Origin: Listeria ivanovii subsp. londoniensis
Lineage (GTDB): Bacteria; Bacillota; Bacilli; Lactobacillales; Listeriaceae
DNA: 64,000 bases
Direction of reading: 5' to 3'
NCBI RefSeq assembly: GCF_000763495.1
Contig: NZ_CP009576.1
Location: forward strand, 2,180,001-2,244,000
A program made the position numbers and the translations under genes. Below, in pieces: positions 55,159-63,622 of the stretch. Positions within the stretch are counted from its first letter, which is position 1; each line of letters begins with the position of its first letter. The notes beneath the pieces are model-generated. The model was not told the DNA's origin. It searched no databases and was given only the letters and a program-made list of their open reading frames with translations.

Positions 55159-56345
55159 TAGTTATTCTCTCCTTTTAAGTAATCTAGGACACAAGCTCCC
55201 ATTGCTTTTGATGCAATTAAAAGCGCGTCTTCATTAATGTCGAATTTTGGATGATGATGCGGATAATAATGTCCATCTGCTGGCATAGCTCCAACATAGA
55301 AAAATACGCTTGGACGTTCTTTTGCATAATAAGCAAAATCTTCGGATGGCGGTTGCGGTTCACAGCGAACGATATCTGTTACTTCTGGGATAGCTGCATC
55401 TTTCAGTGATTTAACAACAAAGTCCGTTAAAGCTTCATCATTGTTTAAAACTGGGTAATCATTTTTGTAATCCAGTTCACAAGTAACACCAAACATCGCT
55501 TCTAATCCACTAGCAATACGTTTTACTTCTTTTTCGATTGTATTTCGTGTTTCTTCAGACATGGAGCGAACATCGCCTTCAAGTTCCACAGCGTCTTTAA
55601 TCACATTGAAACTACCTTTACCATCAAAAGAACCAATCGTAATTGAACCAACATCAAACGGATTTAAACGGCGACTAATAATTGTTTGAACTGCTACAAC
55701 AAATTCACTTGCTGCTACAATCGCATCGTTTGCTAAATGCGGGGAAGAACCGTGTCCACCCTGGCCTTGTACTTTTAATTTAAAGTAAGAACGACCTGTT
55801 TGAATAGCTCCTTCACGGTAATATACTTCCCCAGTTTTCATTGTGGACATAACATGAATTCCGAGTACATTGTCCACTCCGTCCAGTGCCCCATCGCCAA
55901 TCATTTGTATTGCGCCACCAGGAGGCGTTTCTTCTGCATGTTGATGTAAGATTACCATTTTCCCAGTTAGCTCATCTTTCATCTCAATTAGTGTTTCTCC
56001 CAAAATCAACATGTAAGCTGTATGTCCATCATGACCACAAGCGTGCATAACTCCAGGATTTTTAGAAGCAAAAGGTAAGCCAGTTTCTTCCTGAATTGGT
56101 AAAGCATCAAAGTCTGCACGAATTGCTAGTGTTTTTCCAGGTTTGCCAGTATCAATTGTTACAACAACACCATTTCCTCCCACATGCGTACGCACATCAC
56201 AATCCATTTCTTTATAAAAGTCAGCAATGTATTTTGCTGTATCTTTTTCTTGAAACGAAAGTTCAGGATGCTCATGCAAATAACGACGAATTTCTATCAT
56301 CCGACTTTGTTTTTCATCTAGTTTTTGGAATAACTTTTCTTTCAT
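55158..56345 (-). CDS. M20 family amidohydrolase (hippurate / N-acyl amino acid hydrolase type), copy 1
   Basis: A 395-residue paralogue of 52558-53745 with the same metal motifs (HACGHDGHTAYML, HQHAEETPPGGA) and HHHPKFDINEDAL. The regions QTIISRRLNPFD and GSFDGKGSFNVIKDAVELEGDVR are identical in the two. First gene of the operon; GGAGG is 8 bases before the ATG. The pair may act on two related amide substrates or as a hetero-oligomer like AbgA/AbgB, though here both are of equal length and type. Confidence 0.88.
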   Translation of the reverse strand: MKEKLFQKLDEKQSRMIEIRRYLHEHPELSFQEKDTAKYIADFYKEMDCDVRTHVGGNGVVVTIDTGKPGKTLAIRADFDALPIQEETGLPFASKNPGVMHACGHDGHTAYMLILGETLIEMKDELTGKMVILHQHAEETPPGGAIQMIGDGALDGVDNVLGIHVMSTMKTGEVYYREGAIQTGRSYFKLKVQGQGGHGSSPHLANDAIVAASEFVVAVQTIISRRLNPFDVGSITIGSFDGKGSFNVIKDAVELEGDVRSMSEETRNTIEKEVKRIASGLEAMFGVTCELDYKNDYPVLNNDEALTDFVVKSLKDAAIPEVTDIVRCEPQPPSEDFAYYAKERPSVFFYVGAMPADGHYYPHHHPKFDINEDALLIASKAMGACVLDYLKGENN

Positions 56346-56524
56346 TGTCTAAACCTCCATTTTGTATACTTATGCTGGCCAGAACATTCGTATTTTTCAT
56401 TACATCCTTATTATAAGAAAAAAAAAGCTAAAAGAAGTTTGTTTTTTTGCTTAGTTTTGGCTTGTTTATTTCTTCTTTTTGATTCCAATTGATTCAATGT
56501 CAAAAATCCGGTGCTTAGGGCATC

Positions 56525-56556
56525 AAAAAAGTCCAACTCGACTGAGTTGGACTTTA
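56525..56556 (-). terminator. Terminator of the AraC-GH39 gene
   Basis: AAAGTCCAACTCAGTCGAGTTGGACTTTT perfect stem followed by T-rich sequence on the minus strand, overlapping the stop codon. Confidence 0.93.
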
Positions 56557-58896
56557 AATCGTATGTCTGAATTCATAAAAATGAATTGCATTAATGTCTA
56601 AATAGGCGTAAAATGACCAATCTTCCGTAATGGTTTCATCGCTTACGGTTAACGTTGGTTGAGAAGCATCGACAATATAATCTAAAATCTCTTTATCCAG
56701 ACCATGTTTACTATTTAATTGCCAATACTTCGAGTAAAGAGCACCATTATCCCTATCAAATTGCCACTTACAAACTTGATATTCTCCTGCTTCAAGGCCA
56801 AGCATCCTGATATGAACCTCTTTCCGCTCTTCTTTTAAAAATTTCTCCTCTACCGCATAACGTGGATTAATGGTTGCGCAGTTCATCAAAATAAGTTGGT
56901 ACCCGTCTGTATGTTTCGTTATTATATAATCCTTTCCTTCCGCAACTACAATTCCTTTTAATCGTTCAAAAAATTTTACCGCATAAAAAGCTGGTCTTTT
57001 CCCATTGAAAAAATGAAACATTTCTAAACCATCCAAACTGATATTTAACTGGCTTCCATCACCTTCATGCAGTTCTGTATTAATCCAAAAACCTAGACCA
57101 TTTACTTCTGGCGCAAGATCGAGCATTGTTTTTAAAACTAACGCACCACGGAAAAAAGTGCCATTTGTATGTCTTGTATTCCCAGTGAGTGTGTTCCAAT
57201 TAATTAGCATCAATGGTTTATTTATATGGTGATGTTTCAAGAAAGCTTTTAGTTTTAATGTTTTAGCTAAACAATAATCTTCCGAAATTAAAAAAGATTT
57301 AATATCTTCATTTGAAAAATCTACTGCTTCATTTTGGTTTGCATTAAAAGAAATAAAATCAATTTTATCTGCCACATCTAAAAACCAGGTATGTTGAGTC
57401 GGTACTGCATTTTTTGATAAAGAAAAAGGAACAAAATCACCCACTTGAATGGCAGGGAAAATCGCTTTAATCGTTTTTCTTACTTTTAAATATAACCTTT
57501 CCAAATCCGCTTTGTTAGCCGATGTATACTTGGGTTCGAAAAACATAAAATGCCATTTTGACACAAATTCTCTTCCAAACATTTGAATGGAGTGTCTTAA
57601 AAAGTGATCTAATCGGTTAAAAATATTTTTTTCATCCCTCGAGACATCTTGATACTCTAAACGAATAAATAATTGCAAGTTTTGTTGTTTTAAAAATGTT
57701 AGTGCTAAATCTGCTTTAGCGTACGGGGAAGATGTCGGGACTAGTTCATCCGTTTCCGCTTCAGGTAGGAATGTTGATCCCCCAAATAAATAACGGACGC
57801 CAATATAATTAACCCCTAGTTCATCGCGCGTTGTAATAATCTGATTCTGAACATCCTCTTTTAAAACTTCTTTTAATTCCCCTATCGTTAAAATATGCAT
57901 GTTTTTTTCAAGAATACGGGATGATTTATCCGCTACTTTAATACTTTTTTTCTCAAAAGGGGCTTCATTCAATTCTATTCCTGACTCAACTTCTTGATAA
58001 AGGCTAGCCAGTTGAACAAGAATTTCTGAAGTTGGCTTGACTGATTCTATGCTGCTACTCATTGTTACGGTAGTTTGCTGTTCCAATTGATTATACTCGG
58101 AGTGGTGCTGCGTTCGATATTCACTAGGCGTTACATTAAAATGAAACTTAAATACTTCCGAAAAATGTTTTTGACTTGAAAAACCGTTTTTAAGTGCAAT
58201 TTCTGTAATATTTTCCGTTGAGTGCATTAAGCTTTGAAGCGCATGTTTCAGCCTAACTTCTGTTAAATATTGCAAAAAACCAAGTCCAGTCGTCTTTTTA
58301 AAATAACGAGATAGATAGGCTTCACTTAAAAATTCTTTTTGAGCAAATTCACGGAGCGATAATGCCTCATCAAAATGTTCTTCTACTTCTCTAATTATTC
58401 GCGAAATACGTTTATCGTTCACTTCTTTTCTGGCAGACGATGGAATTTCTTTTTTTAAGAATCGAGTCAAAAGTAACAAAATTTGAAACAGAGCGGTTTG
58501 CGCCTCTAGTTTATTGGAGTGTGTTCTAGTTGTGGAAGTAATAAGAAGCTCGCTAACTGATTTGCGAAGTGAGCCAACAATCCGCTCTCTTCCTGGATCG
58601 CTGTCTTTCGAGAAAAATTGGAATGATTGTTGAAAAAAATCTTCATAATAATGCGCAAAAAAAGTATCAGAAATGGTTAAATTGACAACTAAATTATTTG
58701 TATCTCCTTGAATTGTATAAAAGGTATTGCGATCAAGAATTAAGATGTCTCCTTCTTGCAAGCGATACTTTTCTTCGGCAATCTTAATCGTTAATTGGCC
58801 AGAAATCGCAAACATTACTTTTGTACCAAGCGAAATTTCCGAGGTTGCCTGTTTCACGCGTTCAATGCCTATTGTGTAGTCTTGTAAGTGAGGCAT
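56554..58896 (-). CDS. AraC-family regulator with degenerate GH39 domain
   Basis: A 780-residue protein in three parts: an N-terminal cupin (about 20-85), AraC HTH domain (about 165-263, LREFAQKEFLSEAYLSRYFK and ITEIALKNGFSSQKHFSEVFK) and a C-terminal GH39-like barrel (about 335-700). The GH39 acid/base position keeps Glu (FFEP, E454), but the nucleophile strand reads LINWNT (N566) where active enzymes have TEWNT, so this domain is likely a sugar sensor and not an enzyme. AAAGGAG precedes the ATG. Its targets may be the amidohydrolase operon or unknown genes; a terminator follows it. Confidence 0.85.
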   Translation of the reverse strand: MPHLQDYTIGIERVKQATSEISLGTKVMFAISGQLTIKIAEEKYRLQEGDILILDRNTFYTIQGDTNNLVVNLTISDTFFAHYYEDFFQQSFQFFSKDSDPGRERIVGSLRKSVSELLITSTTRTHSNKLEAQTALFQILLLLTRFLKKEIPSSARKEVNDKRISRIIREVEEHFDEALSLREFAQKEFLSEAYLSRYFKKTTGLGFLQYLTEVRLKHALQSLMHSTENITEIALKNGFSSQKHFSEVFKFHFNVTPSEYRTQHHSEYNQLEQQTTVTMSSSIESVKPTSEILVQLASLYQEVESGIELNEAPFEKKSIKVADKSSRILEKNMHILTIGELKEVLKEDVQNQIITTRDELGVNYIGVRYLFGGSTFLPEAETDELVPTSSPYAKADLALTFLKQQNLQLFIRLEYQDVSRDEKNIFNRLDHFLRHSIQMFGREFVSKWHFMFFEPKYTSANKADLERLYLKVRKTIKAIFPAIQVGDFVPFSLSKNAVPTQHTWFLDVADKIDFISFNANQNEAVDFSNEDIKSFLISEDYCLAKTLKLKAFLKHHHINKPLMLINWNTLTGNTRHTNGTFFRGALVLKTMLDLAPEVNGLGFWINTELHEGDGSQLNISLDGLEMFHFFNGKRPAFYAVKFFERLKGIVVAEGKDYIITKHTDGYQLILMNCATINPRYAVEEKFLKEERKEVHIRMLGLEAGEYQVCKWQFDRDNGALYSKYWQLNSKHGLDKEILDYIVDASQPTLTVSDETITEDWSFYAYLDINAIHFYEFRHTI

Positions 58897-58942
58897 TCGT
58901 ATCCACTCCTTTGTATAGCTTAATTGGACAGTGTTACTTATA

Positions 58943-59734
58943 TTATTTCTTCAAAAAGGCACCTTTTCCGAAAAACTCAATGACTTGAGGCATTATTTGA
59001 TAAAGCCGTGTCGCAATGTTCATTACAAATGGCAAGTTAATTTCTCGACGTTTAGTCCCCATAATTTGCACTGTTTTGCGTGCAACTTTTTCCGGTTTTA
59101 AGACTAATTTTCCAACAGTATCTAAATAATTGCCAGACTTATCCGCCACATCAAAAAAGTTCGTTGCAATCGGACCTGGGTTTACTGTGGTCACTTTTAT
59201 TTTATCCGGAATTAACTCTAACCTGAGAGCATTAGAAAATCCAAGAACAGCATATTTTGTAGCAGAATACACAGTTGACTTTGGTGTAGCGATTTTAGCT
59301 GCTTGAGAAGCAATATTAATGATGTGACCGGACTTACGAGCTTGCATTTTTGGAAGCAGTAATTGTGTTAACTGAATTAATCCTAAGACATTTGTATCAA
59401 ACATCTTTTCAACGGTTTCAAATGGGATGTCTACCGCATTTTCGAACAAACCAAATCCAGCGCAATTTACTAGCACATCCAAGTCGAAAGCTAGGTTTAC
59501 TTTTTCGCTTACTTGCTTCACTTGTTCGAAATCAGTCATATCTAAGGTAAAATATTCCACTTTAACTGGATATTTTGTTGTGATTTCTTGTTGCAACGTA
59601 ATAAGTTTTTCGGTCCTTCTAGCTGTTATAATGACATTTGCTCCAGAAGCCGCAACTTGTCTAGCAATTTCTGCCCCAAGTCCATTCGACGCCCCAGTAA
59701 TTAGTACGGTTTTATTCTTCAAAAAAGCATTCAT
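58943..59734 (-). CDS. Short-chain dehydrogenase/reductase (YqjQ-like)
   Basis: A 263-residue SDR with TGASNGLG (14-21), NxAG (NCAGFG) and catalytic YSATK (about 160) motifs. The C-terminal part is hydrophobic and may bind a membrane or lipid. The ribosome site AGGAG lies inside the rnz stop region, four bases after rnz, so the two are coupled. The pair also occurs in Bacillus (yqjQ-rnz neighbourhood). Substrate unknown. Confidence 0.88.
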   Translation of the reverse strand: MNAFLKNKTVLITGASNGLGAEIARQVAASGANVIITARRTEKLITLQQEITTKYPVKVEYFTLDMTDFEQVKQVSEKVNLAFDLDVLVNCAGFGLFENAVDIPFETVEKMFDTNVLGLIQLTQLLLPKMQARKSGHIINIASQAAKIATPKSTVYSATKYAVLGFSNALRLELIPDKIKVTTVNPGPIATNFFDVADKSGNYLDTVGKLVLKPEKVARKTVQIMGTKRREINLPFVMNIATRLYQIMPQVIEFFGKGAFLKK

Positions 59735-59738
59735 TTTG

Positions 59739-60659
59739 TCACTCTCCTATTTGGAAAACTGCTAAATCATACGCTATCTCAGTATTTTCAAAAACAGATT
59801 TTGCTTCAATTAATAAAGCCTTGCTTGCTTCGCGGTCATATCGCGAACTAATATGGGTTAAAATCAATTTTTTCACACCTGCTCTTTTCGCAAGTTCGGC
59901 TGCTTGGATGGTCGTAGAATGCATATATTCTGCTGCCATTTTACCTTTATCGCCTTCAAATGTTGCTTCATGAACGAGCACATCTGCATTTTCAGCTAAT
60001 CGAAACTCACTAGCAGTTGCTCTTGTGTCACCAAAAATACTAATAATTTTCCCTTTTTGCGGATTGCCAATATAATTCTTCCCGTCAATTTCGCGACCAT
60101 CTGGAAGCGTCACTATTTCACCATTTTTCAGTTTTTGGAAAACAGGTCCTGGTTCCACGCCATCCGCTTTTAACTTGGCAGCATTGAGTGCGCCTTGCTT
60201 ATCTTTCTCCACTATGCGATAACCAAAACTTTGCATACCATGTTCTAATTCATCCGCCGTAATAGCAAACATTTCATCTTCAAAAATGACTCCTGGCTCA
60301 ATTTCCTCAAAAATAATTTTATACGTTAGCCTTGTGCCACTTAATCTTAATGATGTTTCAATGTACTCCTGAACCCCAGGCGGACCATAAATCGTTAAGT
60401 CTGAATCACCGCCTTGAAACGAGCGACTACTTAATAATCCTGGCAAGCCAAAAATATGGTCACCATGCATATGGGTAATAAAGATAAATTCTAATTTACT
60501 TAATTTGATCTGGCTTCGTAAAACTTGATGTTGTGTCGCTTCCCCGCAATCAAACAACCAAATCGTATTTCGTTCATTTAACATTGACAGTGCAATGGAT
60601 GTGACGTTACGGCCTCTTGACGGTACGCCTGCTCCAGTTCCTAAAAAAACAAGTTCCAT
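59739..60659 (-). CDS. rnz: Ribonuclease Z
   Basis: A 306-residue metallo-beta-lactamase-fold enzyme that trims the 3' tails of CCA-less tRNA precursors. The HxHxDH metal motif is THMHGDH (H63, H65, D67, H68); FLGTGAGVPSRGRNVTS is the family N-terminus and the flexible arm (about 150-190) is present. Divergent from zwf, as in Bacillus. GGGAATGG precedes the ATG. Confidence 0.97.
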   Translation of the reverse strand: MELVFLGTGAGVPSRGRNVTSIALSMLNERNTIWLFDCGEATQHQVLRSQIKLSKLEFIFITHMHGDHIFGLPGLLSSRSFQGGDSDLTIYGPPGVQEYIETSLRLSGTRLTYKIIFEEIEPGVIFEDEMFAITADELEHGMQSFGYRIVEKDKQGALNAAKLKADGVEPGPVFQKLKNGEIVTLPDGREIDGKNYIGNPQKGKIISIFGDTRATASEFRLAENADVLVHEATFEGDKGKMAAEYMHSTTIQAAELAKRAGVKKLILTHISSRYDREASKALLIEAKSVFENTEIAYDLAVFQIGE

Positions 60660-60961
60660 TTTTGATCCATTCCCTTCCCAGTTCGTGTCTTATTTTATCA
60701 CATTCTTAATCGAACAGGAAATAAACATTTTTAAGCTAAAACCCTTACAATTCAGAAATAACTGTCAAATTAAAAAAATAATCAGTTCAAACAGTTGCAC
60801 AAAAGCTTCTTTATAGATAAAATAGTATGGACTAATGAGGAAAATTAATAGCTCATTTATTAAAGGCCTTTTTTTATGGGGTCCTTTTTCGAACTAGGAA
60901 GTTTGTTTCTAGTAGCTAATTTTTTGCCATTAAAGAGAACAAGAAAGAGGGTAAATGACGT
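60660..60961 (+). other. 302-base divergent region between rnz and zwf
   Basis: Holds the zwf promoter (60795-60823) and a leader of about 130 bases with a small hairpin (60893-60913) followed by T6. I could not place the rnz promoter. No ORF is supported. Confidence 0.6.
60795..60823 (+). promoter_or_regulatory. zwf promoter
   Basis: TTGCAC (60795-60800), 17 bases, TAAAAT (60818-60823). Confidence 0.7.
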
Positions 60962-62437
60962 ATGACAGATGAGTTAGAACAAAAAGCATTGATTACTATT
61001 TTTGGCGGTACGGGAGATTTGGCAAATCGCAAACTTTACCCTTCGCTATATCATCTATTCAGTAAGGGCTCTCTTGGCGACAATTTTGCTGTCATTGGAA
61101 CAGCTCGTCGTGAATGGAGTAACGATTTCTTCCGTGATAAAGTGAAAGAATCCATTAAAGATATCGCTGGTTCTGAAAAAAACGCGGATGCATTTGCTTC
61201 TCATTTCTATTATCAATCTCATGATGTAACGAATAAAGAATCGTATGTAAAACTCAAAGATTTATCTGATGAATTAGATGCAAAATATGAATTAGATGGC
61301 AATCGTTTATTCTACCTAGCCATGGCACCCAATTTCTTCGGAACAATTGCAAGCCGCATTAAATCTGAAGGCTTTGTTAATACAAAAGGTTTCCACCGGT
61401 TAATTATTGAAAAACCATTTGGTCATGATTTAACAAGCGCGGAAGAATTAAATAATTCTCTTCGTCAAGCTTTTAATGAAGATGAAATTTATCGAATTGA
61501 CCATTATTTAGGAAAAGAAATGATTCAGAATATCTCCGTGATTCGATTTGCAAATTCTATCATTGAGTCACTTTGGAATAATCGTTATATTGATAACATC
61601 CAAGTTAGTTTAACAGAAGTGCTTGGTGTAGAAGATCGTGGTCGCTACTATGATGAAAGTGGAGCGCTAAGAGATATGGTTCAAAATCATATTCTGCAAA
61701 TCGTTTCCTTGTTAGCAATGGAGCCACCAATTAATTTAACTACACGTGAAATTCGCCATGAAAAAGTTCGCGCGCTTCGTTCTTTACGTGTTTTCGAAGG
61801 GAAAGAAGTGCATCAAAACTTTATACGCGGTCAATATGGTCCTGGCGAAGTAAAAGGTAAAGAACTAAAAGGCTATCGTCAAGAAGACAATGTCGATCCG
61901 CATTCGAACACCGAAACTTTTGTTGCAGCAAAGTTAGAAATTGATAACTTCCGCTGGGCTGGTGTTCCGTTTTACATTCGTACAGGTAAACGTCTAGCGA
62001 AAAAAACAACTCAAATCGCCATTCAATTCAAAGATGTACCACTTAATTTATTTGGACAACAACAATCACTCGGTGGAAATGTGCTTGTTATCCATATTCA
62101 ACCTGACGAAGGTATTACGCTTCATTTAAACGTAAAAGAACCTGGTCAAGGAATGGTTACAATGCCAGTTAACTTAAACTATATTCATTCTTCTCCTGAT
62201 GGAATGAACACTCCAGAAGCATATGAAAAATTAATTTTAGATTGCCTTCGTGGTGATGCGACATACTTCTCTCATTGGGATGAGGTTTCGCTATCATGGA
62301 ACTTTATCGACCACGTAGCAGATGTTTGGACAAATACCAAAGACCACTTCCCGAACTATAAATCTGGTTCATTCGGACCAAAAGAAGCAGATGACTTGAT
62401 TCAGCATGATGGATTCCAGTGGTTCCCAATCGATTAA
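60962..62437 (+). CDS. zwf: Glucose-6-phosphate 1-dehydrogenase
   Basis: A 491-residue enzyme that oxidises glucose 6-phosphate with NADP+, the entry to the pentose phosphate pathway. FGGTGDLANRKLYPSLY is the dinucleotide motif and RIDHYLGKE the catalytic site with the active histidine following. The start is ATG at 60962 after GAGGG with a long spacer; an out-of-frame ATG lies six bases upstream. Monocistronic, with a terminator behind it. Confidence 0.97.
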   Translation: MTDELEQKALITIFGGTGDLANRKLYPSLYHLFSKGSLGDNFAVIGTARREWSNDFFRDKVKESIKDIAGSEKNADAFASHFYYQSHDVTNKESYVKLKDLSDELDAKYELDGNRLFYLAMAPNFFGTIASRIKSEGFVNTKGFHRLIIEKPFGHDLTSAEELNNSLRQAFNEDEIYRIDHYLGKEMIQNISVIRFANSIIESLWNNRYIDNIQVSLTEVLGVEDRGRYYDESGALRDMVQNHILQIVSLLAMEPPINLTTREIRHEKVRALRSLRVFEGKEVHQNFIRGQYGPGEVKGKELKGYRQEDNVDPHSNTETFVAAKLEIDNFRWAGVPFYIRTGKRLAKKTTQIAIQFKDVPLNLFGQQQSLGGNVLVIHIQPDEGITLHLNVKEPGQGMVTMPVNLNYIHSSPDGMNTPEAYEKLILDCLRGDATYFSHWDEVSLSWNFIDHVADVWTNTKDHFPNYKSGSFGPKEADDLIQHDGFQWFPID

Positions 62438-62441
62438 TAGT

Positions 62442-62483
62442 AAAAACCAGAACTAGGACCAACCCTCCTACTTCTGGTTTTTT
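62442..62483 (+). terminator. Terminator of zwf
   Basis: AAAACCAGAA-TAGGA / TCCTA-TTCTGGTTTT stem followed by T6, starting four bases after the zwf stop. Confidence 0.9.
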
Positions 62484-62550
62484 GTCTACTTGCAAAAGCC
62501 CTTTAACATGTTAGAATAGAGGTAACTAACTAGTTAAAGGAGCTCATATA

Positions 62551-62985
62551 ATGGCTGAAAATATTGATGACTACTTAGAAAAAGGCATGTATGGAGCAAA
62601 AGAAATTAATCCTGCTGAGAAGAAAAAATATTTAGGAACTTATCGCGAACGAGTCTTAGTTGCGCTTACGAAAGAAGAAGTTTTATCGCAACAACTTCTT
62701 TCAGAACTAGAAAAAGCGATACTAGAATCTCCTGACTCCAAACTTCTTTTAAACGGATTACTGCATTATAATTCCATGCGTCCTTATATTAAACTTGCTG
62801 AAAAATGCAAACATGAATTTTCTATCGTTAGTCGCTTAGAAGGAGAAACAGAATTTTATCTTGTGCTCGCTTGTCAAAAGGCAATTAACAAAGAAGATAT
62901 TCATTTATATAAAGAAGCATCCCAAGTGGAAACCGAAGAGGAGCCAGTTTCGCTCCTTGAAAAAGTGCGGAAGTTATTCGATTAA
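62551..62985 (+). CDS. YueI family protein (DUF1694)
   Basis: A 144-residue soluble protein of the YueI family (PF07997): YLGTYRERVLVALTKEEV in the first third is the best-conserved stretch, and the acidic C-terminus is variable. Function unknown. AAAGGAG lies 8 bases before the ATG. It is followed at 31 bases by a small membrane ORF on the same strand. Confidence 0.8.
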   Translation: MAENIDDYLEKGMYGAKEINPAEKKKYLGTYRERVLVALTKEEVLSQQLLSELEKAILESPDSKLLLNGLLHYNSMRPYIKLAEKCKHEFSIVSRLEGETEFYLVLACQKAINKEDIHLYKEASQVETEEEPVSLLEKVRKLFD

Positions 62986-63016
62986 GTTTCTTGCTCATTT
63001 ATTTAGGAGGTTGATT

Positions 63017-63154
63017 ATGCTACACATTATTACTTTATCGCTCGCTGTTTTAATGGCTTTACAGACAATTTATTTCTTTATTCGTAAAAATGTCAATATG
63101 GGCGTGATGTTTTTGCTTATCACCGCTGCACTTCTTTTACTTAGTACTATTTAA
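63017..63154 (+). CDS. Small 45-aa membrane protein
   Basis: ATG at 63017 with AGGAGG six bases upstream opens 45 codons, MLHIITLSLAVLMAL to LLLLSTI: two hydrophobic helices (about 3-21 and 29-43) joined by a basic turn (IRKNVNM). It lies in one frame of a longer open reading frame from 62861, whose first 52 codons are the shadow of the yueI gene. The last 18 bases overlap the convergent gene 63137-63622. Family not recognised; probably cotranscribed with yueI. Confidence 0.65.
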   Translation: MLHIITLSLAVLMALQTIYFFIRKNVNMGVMFLLITAALLLLSTI

Positions 63155-63622
63155 CGGAATTCCTCTTTCAACTGCTTGTTTTAGCTTTTGCTGCATGACA
63201 CCAATGCCCGAGGAGCCAGTAAGTGGAAATTCAAAAGCTTGTTTATTATCCGTAATCGCACTTAATAACCCTTTGAACTTTTCGCCGCCTAACATCGGGA
63301 CTTGTTCAGTAGGGTTTATTTGTTGTTCTTGCCACATCCGCCTAAGCACCTCTAATTGAATCGTATTCGGCCCCACGCCCTTCATCGTAAAACGAACATC
63401 ATATGTCCCTTCTACCATATCGTCTGGTCTTAGAAAACCGTACTTAGGCGATAAAATCAAGTAGTTAACTGCAAATTTTTCGGCATAGGCTTTACTTAAA
63501 CGGTGAAATGTTCCTGTATATGCCTCGCTAGCTTTAACCGGCCCGATAGATGGAAATTTATCCCATATTTTTGGTTTGCCCGATGCAATTATGATTAGCT
63601 TTTGTTTATTGGAAATTCCCAC
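63137..63622 (-). CDS. DUF6884-like protein (nucleotide-binding SLOG-type fold)
   Basis: A 161-residue protein with IIASGKPKIW at the N-terminus, AYTGTFHRLSKAYAEKF and LILSPKYGFLRPDDMVEGTYDV, which match the DUF6884 / YaaA-type pattern (SC.KK..., LSAKYGLL.PD...). The family is often near nucleotide or DNA-modification functions, but its activity is unknown. The start is GTG at 63622, 28 bases inside the upstream GNAT gene, with a weak ribosome site; translation is coupled. It converges on 63017-63154 with an 18-base overlap. Confidence 0.65.
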   Translation of the reverse strand: MGISNKQKLIIIASGKPKIWDKFPSIGPVKASEAYTGTFHRLSKAYAEKFAVNYLILSPKYGFLRPDDMVEGTYDVRFTMKGVGPNTIQLEVLRRMWQEQQINPTEQVPMLGGEKFKGLLSAITDNKQAFEFPLTGSSGIGVMQQKLKQAVERGIPLNSTK

